This document shows, in pieces, positions 34,116 to 43,900 of a stretch of 64,000 bases of DNA. The stretch is from Puccinia triticina (taxonomy: Eukaryota > Basidiomycota > Pucciniomycetes > Pucciniales > Pucciniaceae). A program made the position numbers and the translations under genes. The stretch covers positions 6,040,001 to 6,104,000 of the forward strand of contig NC_070567.1 in NCBI RefSeq assembly GCF_026914185.1. The letters run 5' to 3'. The notes beneath the pieces were generated by a model. That model was given only the letters and a program-made list of their open reading frames with translations, was not told the DNA's origin and ran no database searches. Within the stretch, counting starts at the first letter, position 1. Each line of letters opens with the position of its first letter.

Positions 34116-35010
34116 CCAGGACCCCTTCACATGTGGCTTGCTGGCCAAGAAAGCCAGGCAGATCTTCGAGGTTGGGCGAGCTGATTGTAACACACTTGCA
34201 GGAGTTGGTCTGTGTGGCTTCCTTGCTGCAGAACAAATACATTGTTTACAGGGTGGAGTGGTTGAGGAGGGATTGGCTGGGGCTGGTTGGTAGCAATAGG
34301 AACAATCAGGATAAGAGTAGTTCCAATTGGTTGAGAAGTGACCTTTGGCAGTATTACGGTGGAATGGCGGGTCATGAGTGACATCCAATGGAGAATTCAG
34401 GCTGAAATGTGAACAGGGGTGGCGGACTGGCAAGTCTTACATATTTAAAGAGGAGCTCTGGCCGCTTTGTTTATCCCCCCGGGCATGCCCGCTTTTGCTG
34501 TACTTCCAGCTGGTGGCGTGTCCTCACGCCCCCTCACTGTTGCACTTGCGCAGTCTGGGGGGCTAAAGAGTGGGCCCCCCATTATGCAGATTGCCATTGG
34601 CTTTGCTGGGGGCCTTCAACCCCATACTTTTTGACCCATCCAATTGAGATGGGCTGGAGTGTGAGCCTGGGTGCAGCAGCTATGCTGGTGTTAGGGGGCT
34701 AGGTTGCTGGTTGAGATTTTAATTTTTGATTTTCAATGTACTTTAATAGAGGTCTCATGATTTTTTTGTATCTGTGTAGTGGGGAAACCCTTTCAATTTT
34801 TTTGTACTTTGCTGTCTTATGAGACAAAGTCTGTCATTTTTTGGTGAATTTTGTCTATTTTAGGGGGAAACCATGATTTGTTTTTCCAGAAACTTTTGGT
34901 TTTGATAAACTTGGATAATTAACCTTCCTCTGTTACAGAGTGTTTAAACCCTTGGAGTGGCCATATTTTCCATGTAACAAGATTGGCAATTTCATTACCA
35001 GTGTTTATTA

Positions 35011-35225
35011 TGTAGAGACTGTAAAATGAAGATGTGTCTGGTGAGAGTCGAACTCACGACCTCAGCTATGCTGAGACACATACTAGAGTGCTGCCTTTAC
35101 CAACTAGGCTACAGACGCTTGTGACTGCCAGCTGGGTGGTTGGTTGGTAGTGCTCATGGGTTGATCCAACAGCCCTCCATACTGTGGTGATACATCATGG
35201 TAGCAGACTAACAGACAACTCAACA
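35011..35225 (-). mobile_element. 215-bp LTR-like element carrying a tRNA-like sequence, copy 2
   Basis: Same length as copy 1 and nearly identical. TATTA is perfectly duplicated at 35006-35010 and 35226-35230. Comparison with the uninterrupted copia LTR shows that it is a discrete insertion. Confidence 0.8.
35033..35118 (-). tRNA. tRNA-like sequence in copy 2 of the 215-bp element
   Basis: Same fold as 25558-25643 with A-box, long variable arm and B-box intact. It differs by C to T in the anticodon loop (CCA to CTA under one alignment). Function as a decoding tRNA is doubtful. Confidence 0.5.
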
Positions 35226-35329
35226 TATTATCAGCACAGTTATAGTGCTAGGGCCCAAAACCCTTATTTTGATGTGTTTTTAGCCCCAGGCTTCATAAAC
35301 AGAGCTGTCAATTTCCCCTGCAGCTTGTA

Positions 35330-37060
35330 TAATGGTCCAGTCCTTGGTTGGCCCCTCCGTTTGGGCAGAGGGTAGGTTCTGTTTACAACAATGGTGTGAA
35401 GGAGGGGGAAACATGCTTATCTGGTTCCAAATCTGAACTCAGCTTTTGCTGAAGTAGACTCCAAGAACATCTTTTGGAAGATGATGGCTCCGAGTTTAAA
35501 TTTAGCCTTGGGTTAAATCTGACACTTGTCAAATCAAAACGAGGAGTGCATGTCAGATATATGTGATTTGCCAGGATCTGCCAAAACCAAAAGGTTTTGA
35601 TTGGATCCAAGCTATGCAAAAAACACAATACTTCTGGAACATTGCAATAAAGAGTCCTTGGTCAGGGGGCTAAAAGTGCGCCGCAGTTGTGCAAGCTTGT
35701 TATTCAGTCTGTCAGATAGTCCTGCACGGTGGAGATTCTCTTAGAGCAACCCCACCATGGGAGCTTTCTGTTGTTATAAAAGCTCACCAAGTTTAGCTCC
35801 CAAGCTACTGGGTCTGCTGCGGCATCCACCACACGGAAGCTATCCTGAGAGCTAAACTCATCTTTCATGAAGCCCCAAGTGCAGTAGTGGAGCAGTGTTT
35901 GGGGGTGTGTGTGTTTGTGGTTGTGAGATGTCAAGAGAAATTGAGATGTGACAGGGGCTATTGGGGAGCTCGGGTGTTGCTATTTTTGGCACCACCTGAG
36001 CTCCCAAGGCTCCTAAAACCCCAGGTGGCCCTTGAATTTCTTATTGTGGGAGCCAAATGTCAGATAGCACCCACGGTGGAGTTTCTTGGGACCCTGGAAA
36101 CAATGATTGGCCACTACGCTACGGGCCAATATCCGTTAGTGTATCCGTGGTTATTTGGCGAGACAAATGGGGTATTGTTATCCCCAATTATAGCCCAATA
36201 CACTAACAGTTAGTGTATCCAAAGGTTTTCATTGAAGATCTTGGGTATTGTTATCCAGAATAAACTAACAGGTAGTGTATTTCTTTTGGATAACCAACAT
36301 TTCCCTGAAAGCTAGTGTATCAAAGTTAGGATAACAATCTTCTGCACTACAGTATCTGTTATTTCATGGTTTTTAGCCTCTAGAAAATGATTCTCAAAAC
36401 ATCATGTCCCAGATTTATTTATTTTTTGTAACACAAAACCAACTTTACAACCAAAAATATCAATACACTGAAAGTAATTTTATCATTAATTGCAGAGATA
36501 AACTGACAGTTATTGTATTGGTTATCAGGAATAACAACAGATAACAATCATGAAACTAGGATTTGGTTATTGTTAACCTGGCATATTTCAGCTACACTAC
36601 CAATACAATAACAGCCAAAAAGAATAACATCAAAAAGATGTATTAGGGGGTATCAAGTATGAGAAATGCACAATTAGAAACCAGTCAATTGGCCAAAAGT
36701 GAAATTTTTCACCAGTGGATCCCAAAATGGGGTAGAAGAAGGACCAGCATGTTTTCAAAATTGCAGGTTTTTTCAAACCCATCAATTACATAATGGTGGA
36801 TTTTGTCATATTTGATACCACCTATTTTTATTGCAATAAAATCAAGGATAACAGTATTATTTGTGTAGTGCAGTGGAAAAAACTAACAATACAGTTAGTG
36901 TATCAGCCCAATGTTGCTGGAAACCCCCAAAGTAGGTGAGTAATTTAAATGTATGGATTTTTTTTTTTCAAAATGGTAGGCATGAAGTTGGTATGAATGG
37001 TCTTTGAGGTTAGGAATCAAAAATGGCAGAAATGTATGAAATTTGCCCCAAAATTTGGTT
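35330..37060. other. No confident gene; palindromic AACAGTTAGTGTAT motifs
   Basis: Repeated TTAGTGTATC and its complement near 36135, 36200, 36265, 36310 and 36895 suggest a MITE of about 0.75 kb (36130-36910). No protein domains recognised. Confidence 0.4.
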
Positions 37061-37118
37061 CAATCAGCTACTACCTGTAGACACTGGCTTTTGCCCGTGT
37101 TTTTGAGCACCCCGGTGC

Positions 37119-37210
37119 AAACTTAGCACAAGTCCCTTGCCTGCCGGGGGGCAGGGGCGCGAAGCGCCTCGCACGAAGTGCGACCTCCCGTCAGGGAGGG
37201 TCTTGTGTGC
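37119..37210. repeat. GC-rich hairpin repeat 3
   Basis: CACAAGTCCC, then GCGCGAAGCGC and CCTCCCGTCAGGGAGG hairpins, then TCTTGTGTG. Same family as 33375-33465. Confidence 0.55.
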
Positions 37211-37714
37211 AATCCACGATTCCTGGTGTGAGAGCCCCGCGTGCAGTTGGTGTTTTTTGCAGGTGGCCAACTTTGTGCCCCCAAATCCCCCACTTCCCAG
37301 AGGGCATGTTGCCCGCCTCTTGAACCAGTGAAAGACCTGCATCTCCTCTTCAAATTGGTGGTAGGCATGCTACCATGGCCCTCCTCCCATGAGCTGGAGA
37401 TTGGCTCAAAGGAGCTCACTTTCCGAGAATCCTTTGAGATGACTAATAGAGTTGTACAGTTCTGTACAGTAAATCTCACTCCCTACACGGCCACTTTTCC
37501 TCCATGATTGGAAATTTCAACCGGGAGGATCAGGCATTATATCAGCAGCTACAAGGCCCAAATTGCATCAGAAGAAGCGCACTCCCAAGCACTTCTTAAG
37601 TCCAGAAGGGTGACCTCAACGGGCCAATGGTTGATGTTTAAAAATGAAAAGAGTGAAAAAACCTGATACAGGCTGATATTCCTGGGGCTCTCAGGCCAGA
37701 TACAGGTTTTTGCA

Positions 37715-37792
37715 GTTAAGCCTCTCTGTGAGACAGAGACCCTGCGGGGCTGCCCCTTTGGGGCTCTCACAGTGAGGCTTTGTTAAGCTCAA
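37715..37792. repeat. GC-rich hairpin repeat 4
   Basis: TTAAGCCTCTCTG at one end and GTGAGGCTTTGTTAAGC at the other, with inner GC-rich stems. Same family as 34040-34115. Confidence 0.55.
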
Positions 37793-37798
37793 CCCCGG

Positions 37799-38017
37799 TG
37801 TGGTAATCTAAAAGGTGCCACTATAAATAAAAATGAAAATTTCTTTGCTTTCTTTTCTTTACATACTATTCATCAAGAATCATTGCCCATGGCACAAGGA
37901 CAGGACTCTAAAGGACTAGAAGTTACACTTACAAGCTACATATATTCCAACATCAAGAGTGACACACACAACTCCCACATTTACATACACAAACCAGCTG
38001 CAGGACAGCTACACATG
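37799..38017 (+). repeat. Truncated LTR of the gypsy-1 family (5' part)
   Basis: It matches the first ~210 bp of the gypsy-1 LTR (TGTGGTA start, CAAGGACRGGACT, GCTGCWGGACAGCTACACAT) and stops abruptly. The remaining LTR portion occurs at 50858-51462, so these may be two halves of one LTR separated by later insertions. Confidence 0.65.
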
Positions 38018-38538
38018 ATCCTCATCCAAGTTTATTAAAGCCTTGGAATCACAAAACAAAAATTCAAGGGTTTGCCCTAAAAATCACAAAAAATCACAGA
38101 AAAAATTCAAGGGTTTCCCCTCTACAACTTCCAGAAAAAAATAGAAGGGTTTTCCCTCTACAAATGCCTAAATCAACAAAAAAAACTACAATTAAAAAAA
38201 CAAAAACAGAACAATAATCTGCACCCAGCCACCTAACATCAGCAAGCTGATGCACCGTGGCCCACCATCCATCCCTGTCTAGCAGGGTTAAAAAATGGTG
38301 AGAGGATGGCCGCCAGCGCGCCGCACTGAATAGGGCTGTGACCCAAACGGCTTCCCTGGGGCTACGACCTGGGGAACAGGGAACGAGACAGCCCTCTAGA
38401 ATACCCCGATTCCCTTGGGAGTTATAGGACCGCGGAGAGGGGGGGAGGAACCCAAGTGATCACTTTATTTTATTTTATTTTGTGTGATTTTTATTTGATT
38501 TTATGACTATGTACACAGTATTAAAGTTGGAAGACAGG

Positions 38539-40265
38539 TTAAAGTGGTCCTTCAAAGGCTTTGAACCACCCCTTGAGGCACAATAAGTTCTCAATACTGC
38601 TTGGCTTGAGCGCAGATTGCTGCCAATATACTACTCGTTGGCCTTGTGAAAAAACCCGCTCAGAAGCTGCACTGGTGGCCGGAATCAAAAGGTATTGGCG
38701 AGCCATTTGGGAAAGGATTGGATATTTTTTTTGACGATTGACCCAATAGTTGAGGGGCTTTGTCCCTTCCGGCTCAGGATCCTCATGCAAGTAATGTTTT
38801 ATTTCGGCATTAATGCCCTTGACAGGCTCGCTAGGAAGATACAAAGCCGCAGAAAAAAAAAACAATTGATGGGGCTTGGTTGAAGTACTAGGGGCCTGGC
38901 TCCTCTTTGCGTCCTCTTGAGCAGCTTCCACTGTTTCCTCAAACGATTTGGCGACAGTTTGGAAGGTGTCGAGGATGTCATCGACCGATAGCTGGTAATT
39001 TATATATAATGGTCAAGGATGAAGCTTGCATGCATTTTCCAAAAGTTGGTCTTGAAAGTTGGGTCTAGTATCATCGCACAGATGTAGGATGGTTTAGTTA
39101 ATGCATCTTTGAGATAACCTTCTATTTTCCCAATCATCTGAGCAGCTGGGTTGACGCGTTGTTCTTGATTGTGGCGACCTTGCTTAGTCACATGAAGATG
39201 TTTGGTCAAAGTTATGTAGACGGGAAGCGCTGTGTTCAATGTTGGGTAGTTGGATGCACATAGAAAGTCAGTTGCCTTGCTGAGTGGTTTGAGGAGAGAC
39301 ATGAATTTTTTGGCTTGATTCCACTCATGAATGGTTAAACTGAAGGCTCAAGTCTCCGGTTGAGTTTGACAGAAATGTTCGACGGAGTCTTGGAGTAAGA
39401 TAGCTCGCTTGAACATCGCAAAGGTTGAGTTCCATTGAGTTGAGACGTCTAGCTCAAGACACTTGATATTTTTATCATAGAGGTCCGGCTGAATCAAGCT
39501 GACCACCTTTGCGAAGCGTTCACAGCGCTCAGTGAATAACGAACCCATGTAGATAAGCCGTGTACTCTCTTGAGGATTGACTTTGCATCTACGTCAGTTC
39601 CGTTGGAGGTGGCTTGGCCCCGATGATCCTCCGAGGAGTCCATTTTGGCCGTTGAAAGCTCTTTGCCATCGCCGTCATCCTCTAAGGTTCCAAGGGCAGC
39701 TATTCCAGCTTTTGCGGCGAGATTGATAACATGAGCAACACACCCAAGAAGTTCTGTTGAGCTGTTGAAGTTGGGGATTTTCAGAGATAGATCTCGAGCC
39801 ATCTTGTTGTTTGTTGAAGCATTATCTGCAGTAATTGTAGTTATTTTTTCAATACAGTTGTAATCTTTGAGGACATCATAGAATAACTCAGCAAACATCT
39901 TGCCTGTATGATTGCCTGCAGAATTTTCTTGGTCAGTTTCCCTTGGAGATACTTGCCAAGTAAATAGCCAAAGACTTACCCTGTATATGTGGCACTGCAA
40001 GTGTCAAGTCTTTCATCTCAAACTCTTTGTTGATGTGATGAGCGGTTACGGCCATGAAAGCCGTTGAGTTAGGAGCAGTCCAAGCATTGGTTGTAAAGGA
40101 TATCAAATCTTGTTTTGCAAGGAAATTCAATTTGATTCTCTCTTTTGTTTGAATGTAAACTTGCTTGAGGTGGGTTGAAATCCCAGATCGGCTGATATCC
40201 GTGCGTGATGAAAGAGTATCCCAATCGTTGGGATGGATAAGGCTCAGAAGGCGCTCAGAGTGCAC
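38539..40265 (-). pseudogene. hAT-family transposase, decayed
   Basis: Fragments in order on the minus strand: an N-terminal part (ERLLSLIHPNDWDTLSSRTD), the RNase-H-like core start (TTNAWTAPN, ITADNASTNN, CVAHVINLAA), the middle (LELDVSTQWNSTFAMF, AMILDPTFKTNFW) and the C-terminal hAT dimerisation domain (LLIPATSAASERVFSQ) ending at 38539. A credible intron (GTAAGT...CTGCAG, about 39920-39985) joins HIQG to NHTGKMF. A frameshift near 39500-39550, a TGA after QTQPET and a stop after LDHYI show decay. The first ~21 residues overlap the 3' LTR copy of gypsy-2. Confidence 0.8.
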
Positions 40266-40758
40266 TGATAAGGTGATCGGTAAAATTTTTGATAGGAAAA
40301 TTATGGTTCAGAGTCTTCCCATGCTGTCCCATCATCTGAGTTCGAACTGAACTCAGACTCCGGGCGCAGCACGCAGCGGGACCTTCATCATACACCCACG
40401 CACGCAACAAAACAAAAAAAAGAGAGAAAACAGACAAAAGGAAACAAAACCAAAACAAAAACCCACACATAAACAAAACACAAACCAAACCAACCCAGCA
40501 CATAGCACAACCATCCAACACGCGCGTATGAGAAATGAAACAAACAACTGAGAGCAAAAAAATAAAAGAAAGAAAGGAAACAAAAGAAAAGATCCAAAAC
40601 CAATTGTAGAAAGGGAACCAGCGCGCCAAAGATCCGGAAAGATTGAGTCCTGAAACGGGTTACATCCGGGAAAATTGATCCTCCACGCGTCTTGATGTCT
40701 TCCGCGCGCCGTCGCGAGTTTCGAAGTTGACCCCGCGTGTACAAGATTGAACACCACA
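40202..40758 (-). repeat. Gypsy-2 3' LTR, truncated at its 3' end
   Basis: 557 bp match the first 557 bp of the 5' LTR (47646-48202) almost perfectly. The remaining ~285 bp (present at 47361-47645) are missing, and hAT pseudogene sequence follows directly. It begins TGTGGTG on the minus strand just after the purine tract at 40759-40768. Confidence 0.75.
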
Positions 40759-40768
40759 TCTCCTCCCC
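40759..40768 (-). promoter_or_regulatory. Polypurine tract of gypsy-2
   Basis: GGGGAGGAGA on the minus strand directly precedes the TG of the 3' LTR, as in gypsy-1. Confidence 0.75.
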
Positions 40769-40878
40769 AAATGCAGTCTGTCCCTAGACTGCTGCGCGCC
40801 GGTCGCCAAGAATTGAATGAAATCCGCGCCTAAGAGGTCCAAAGAAAGTGGGGAAAGAAACCAAGGGCCACCGCGGTG

Positions 40879-40985
40879 CTCACAAACGTGGCATAAAGTA
40901 GATTTTTGACAACTTTAAAGAGCATCTTGCCCGGAGGTGCACAACTGGAGAGAACTTACTTTTGTTCTCCAGTGCCTCCGCGTGA
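40879..40985 (-). repeat. Donor-hairpin-acceptor unit 4 (3' end of pol)
   Basis: GGAGG, variable stem, AAAAGTAAGT, complementary stem, TGCACCTCC, then 55 nt, then TGCCACGTTTGTGAG. If spliced, GTAAGT to GAG would remove 40879-40959 (81 nt), including the pol stop codon. Confidence 0.6.
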
Positions 40986-43900
40986 AAAATAACGCTTCAC
41001 CTGATCCGCCGAAAACCGCCGTTTAAGCTCAGTTCCATCCAACTCTGCCAGCACGTAAGATCCTCCCTGAACTTGCTTCACGACGCGATAGGGGCCGTTC
41101 CACCTATGCGCGAAAAGTTGACCCCACTGCACCTCGAGAGACCGATTGTACGCCAGAACTAACTCGCCCGTCTTGAGAGGTTCCCGCTGATGACCCGCGC
41201 GCTTCTCCTCCCAGTACCGCACTGACTTGTCCCTTGATTCCATCATCTTCTTGTACGCCTTGCCGCGCGTTTCCTCGCTGCGCTCCAATTGAAGAGAGCG
41301 TGCCGCCAACAGATCGCTAGTATTCTTCACAGACTCCCAATCAACGCCCAGGAAGGATTCCATCTCCAAATCCAAAGGAAGAACGGCTCGCTGCCCAAAA
41401 ACAAGCTCGTATGGAGAGTAGCCGGTGGTCCGCTTGGTCGAGATTCTATCAGCAAAGAGCACCAAAGGAAGAAATTTACGGCAGTTCTTGCCACTTTCGC
41501 CAGCCAGTTTCACCAGCGCGGCTTTGAGTGGCCCGTGATCGCGCTCAACCATGCCCTGGCCTTCAGGGTAGTAAGGAGTAGAGACCCGATGCTGTCCGGG
41601 AAGTGCGCGCAGCATGTCGGCCAGCGCGCCTCCAAATTCAGATCCGCCATCAGTCGAGTATGATTGCGCCAGACCGTAGCGCATCGTCCAGTGTTCCTGC
41701 AGGAAAGTAGCAACAGCCTCTGAGGTTAAATTATTGAGGATTTTGGCTTCCACCCAACCAGAGAAATCATCACGCGCAACAATGAGATATTTAGCGCCAC
41801 TAGCTTTCAAATGAACCGCGTCCATCGAGACGCGGCCAAAGACCGTGGACTCTCCAGTCGGATAATGAACTTCTTGAGGCCTGCGGAGGTCCCTCTTTTG
41901 ACATGCGTCGCAACTCTGACACCATTTCGCGACAGCCTGCTTGAGAGAAGGCCACCAAAAGCGCTCCACCACGCGGCGATAAGTTTCCGTAGTGCCTCGG
42001 TGGCCCAGACCTTCATGGAGCTGAATGAGGATCTTGTCCTGTTTTGCGGGAATGGTGACGACAATCTTTGGCAGAGGGCTTCCTCTCTTCATGAGGCGTC
42101 CAGACTGTAGAAAGAATTCCGACGATCTGCGCTTTAGAGCGCGAAACTCCTTAGCATTTAACCCAGCTGGCTTCATAAGAGTGGCTAAAAAACTTTCCAT
42201 TACGCGCCAATAGCCCTCCTGAAACCCCGTGTATTCTCGCGAACCAGCCGCGTGGGCGTATCGTGGTCGGATAAGCGGATCCTCCTCATCGAAATCAGAC
42301 TCCGGGATGGATTCATCGTCCTCCATAGGGCGCCGCAACAAGCCATCGGGCATGGTGAACGATTTACCAGGCCTATGCACAATATCAAAAGAAAAGAGCT
42401 GGATGAACGCCACCCAACGCGTCATCGGAGCGTTGGGTAAACTCGGGGAATTGATCATCTGAATGAGTGAATGTGCGTCGACTTGAAGCTCAAAGTGCTG
42501 CCCCCAGAGGACAGTCTGCAACTTCTTGAGGATCCGCGCCACGCCGCACAACTCGAGCTTGGGCTGGGAATACCGCGACTCGACATCGGAAAAGAGAAGG
42601 GATTCATAAAGAGCCGGCCTGTCAAGTCCATTCGCGTCTTCTTGAGTCAGAACTGCGCCTGCCGCGTGAAAACTTGAGTCTACCGCCAATTTGATCTTGC
42701 CAGCCTCCGGTCCGTATTGAATTTTGACCAAGACAATATCGTGACCCACTATAAGCTTGAGCTTCTGAAACGCGGCGTCACACTCAGCCGACCATATCCA
42801 GTCGGTGTCTTTCCGCGTCAGGCGCCGTAACGGTAAACAGATTTCAGAGAGTGAAGGAATGAATATCCGGACGTAGACCACCACTCCTAGGAAACCACGA
42901 ATTTCGGTTGCATTGGCTGGCGTGGGCCAGGAAAGGATCTTGTTGACCTTTGTCTTCGCCATCCGCCGACCTTCCTTGCACACGACGTGCCCCACAATCT
43001 CGAGGGCCAGAACGCAGGCTGCGAGCTTGGACGCAGAAACAGTGAGACCACTCTCTTCAATCCAAAAAAGAACCCGCTCCAGCGTTGTTGCATATTCCCA
43101 GATAAAACAACAAATTCCAGAGTGCCACGGAAGAACTTCATTGTCGTAGTCAGATACCGGGCCCTTGATGCCGCTGTCGTCAATGAAAATCCCAGCGTGA
43201 TTGGGGATCTCCTCCTGGAGGATCCACATCATCTGGGCTTGATAAACGGCCACAGAGTTTGTGGCACCCTGAGGCAGACGGGTGAGTTGAAAGCGCCCCA
43301 AAGGCGTGTCGAAAGTGGTTAGGGGCCTAGAGATAGGGTCCAGCGCGCGCTCATCGTAGCCGCCCATGATATCACCCAGACCGTAACAAGCGCGTCCGGC
43401 GAAAGACTCCACGAAATCCTCCGTCGCCGGAGGCACTCCCGCGTCTTTGATGGTGACCTTGTTCAAAGGTTGAAGATCATGAACCACACGTAGCCTCCCA
43501 TTGCTCTTGAGTACGCAAAATACGGGGGATGAATAGCTAGAAGTAGATTGCTCATAAAGACCCGTTTCGACGCGCTCGCGGATTAATCTGATGAATTCAT
43601 CTAGCTTGGCCGCCGGTATAGGGATCCTTTTCTTCTGCCACGGCTCGTGCTCCACCACAGGGATAATGTAAGGGAGCCCGTATGAATCTTTCAAAAGACC
43701 ACGCTCCTTTTCCGTGAAAGCGATCGCCAGGTTGCGTTCCGCCAGAACATTGCGGATCAAGTTCAGCTCGTCAGGCCACAGCCAGCCTGCGGGTCCGAAA
43801 TTTACCACCTCAAGCCTCTCGGAAGTAACGCGGCCACGCGGCACAAAAGGTCCTGCCAGTGATCGCGGAAGGGGTCGATAAGGATCACGCGACAGAGGTG

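Larger units (their letters stand above)
32547..34922. repeat. Long inverted repeat, arms of about 0.8 kb
   Basis: Arms 32547 to about 33350 and about 34130 to 34922 are inverted copies at roughly 90 percent or more identity by eye, with a spacer of about 0.8 kb. Outer ends are ATCCAAGTTTAT, an end also seen at about 38028. Mirror-image open frames in both arms (for example 32899-33087 and 34378-34566) reflect the duplication. A transcript across it would fold into long double-stranded RNA. Confidence 0.8.
34925..35330 (-). repeat. Copia LTR fragment, antisense, split by the 215-bp element
   Basis: Read on the minus strand this matches 15284-15440 of the copia 3' LTR (TTTTGGGCCCTAGCACTATA, then AAACACTRGTAATG, then TTTAAACACTCT). 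The match is interrupted exactly where the 215-bp element sits, giving an empty-site comparison. Confidence 0.7.

Noticed and set aside
32838..34702. Paired ORFs in the long inverted repeat
   Set aside because: The same peptide appears in both arms simply because the DNA is duplicated; no recognisable domain or splice pattern.
40353..40759. Hydrophobic multi-frame ORFs resembling membrane proteins (also at 47786-48296)
   Set aside because: They are translations of the T/G-rich LTR and recur with it; no start context or conservation.
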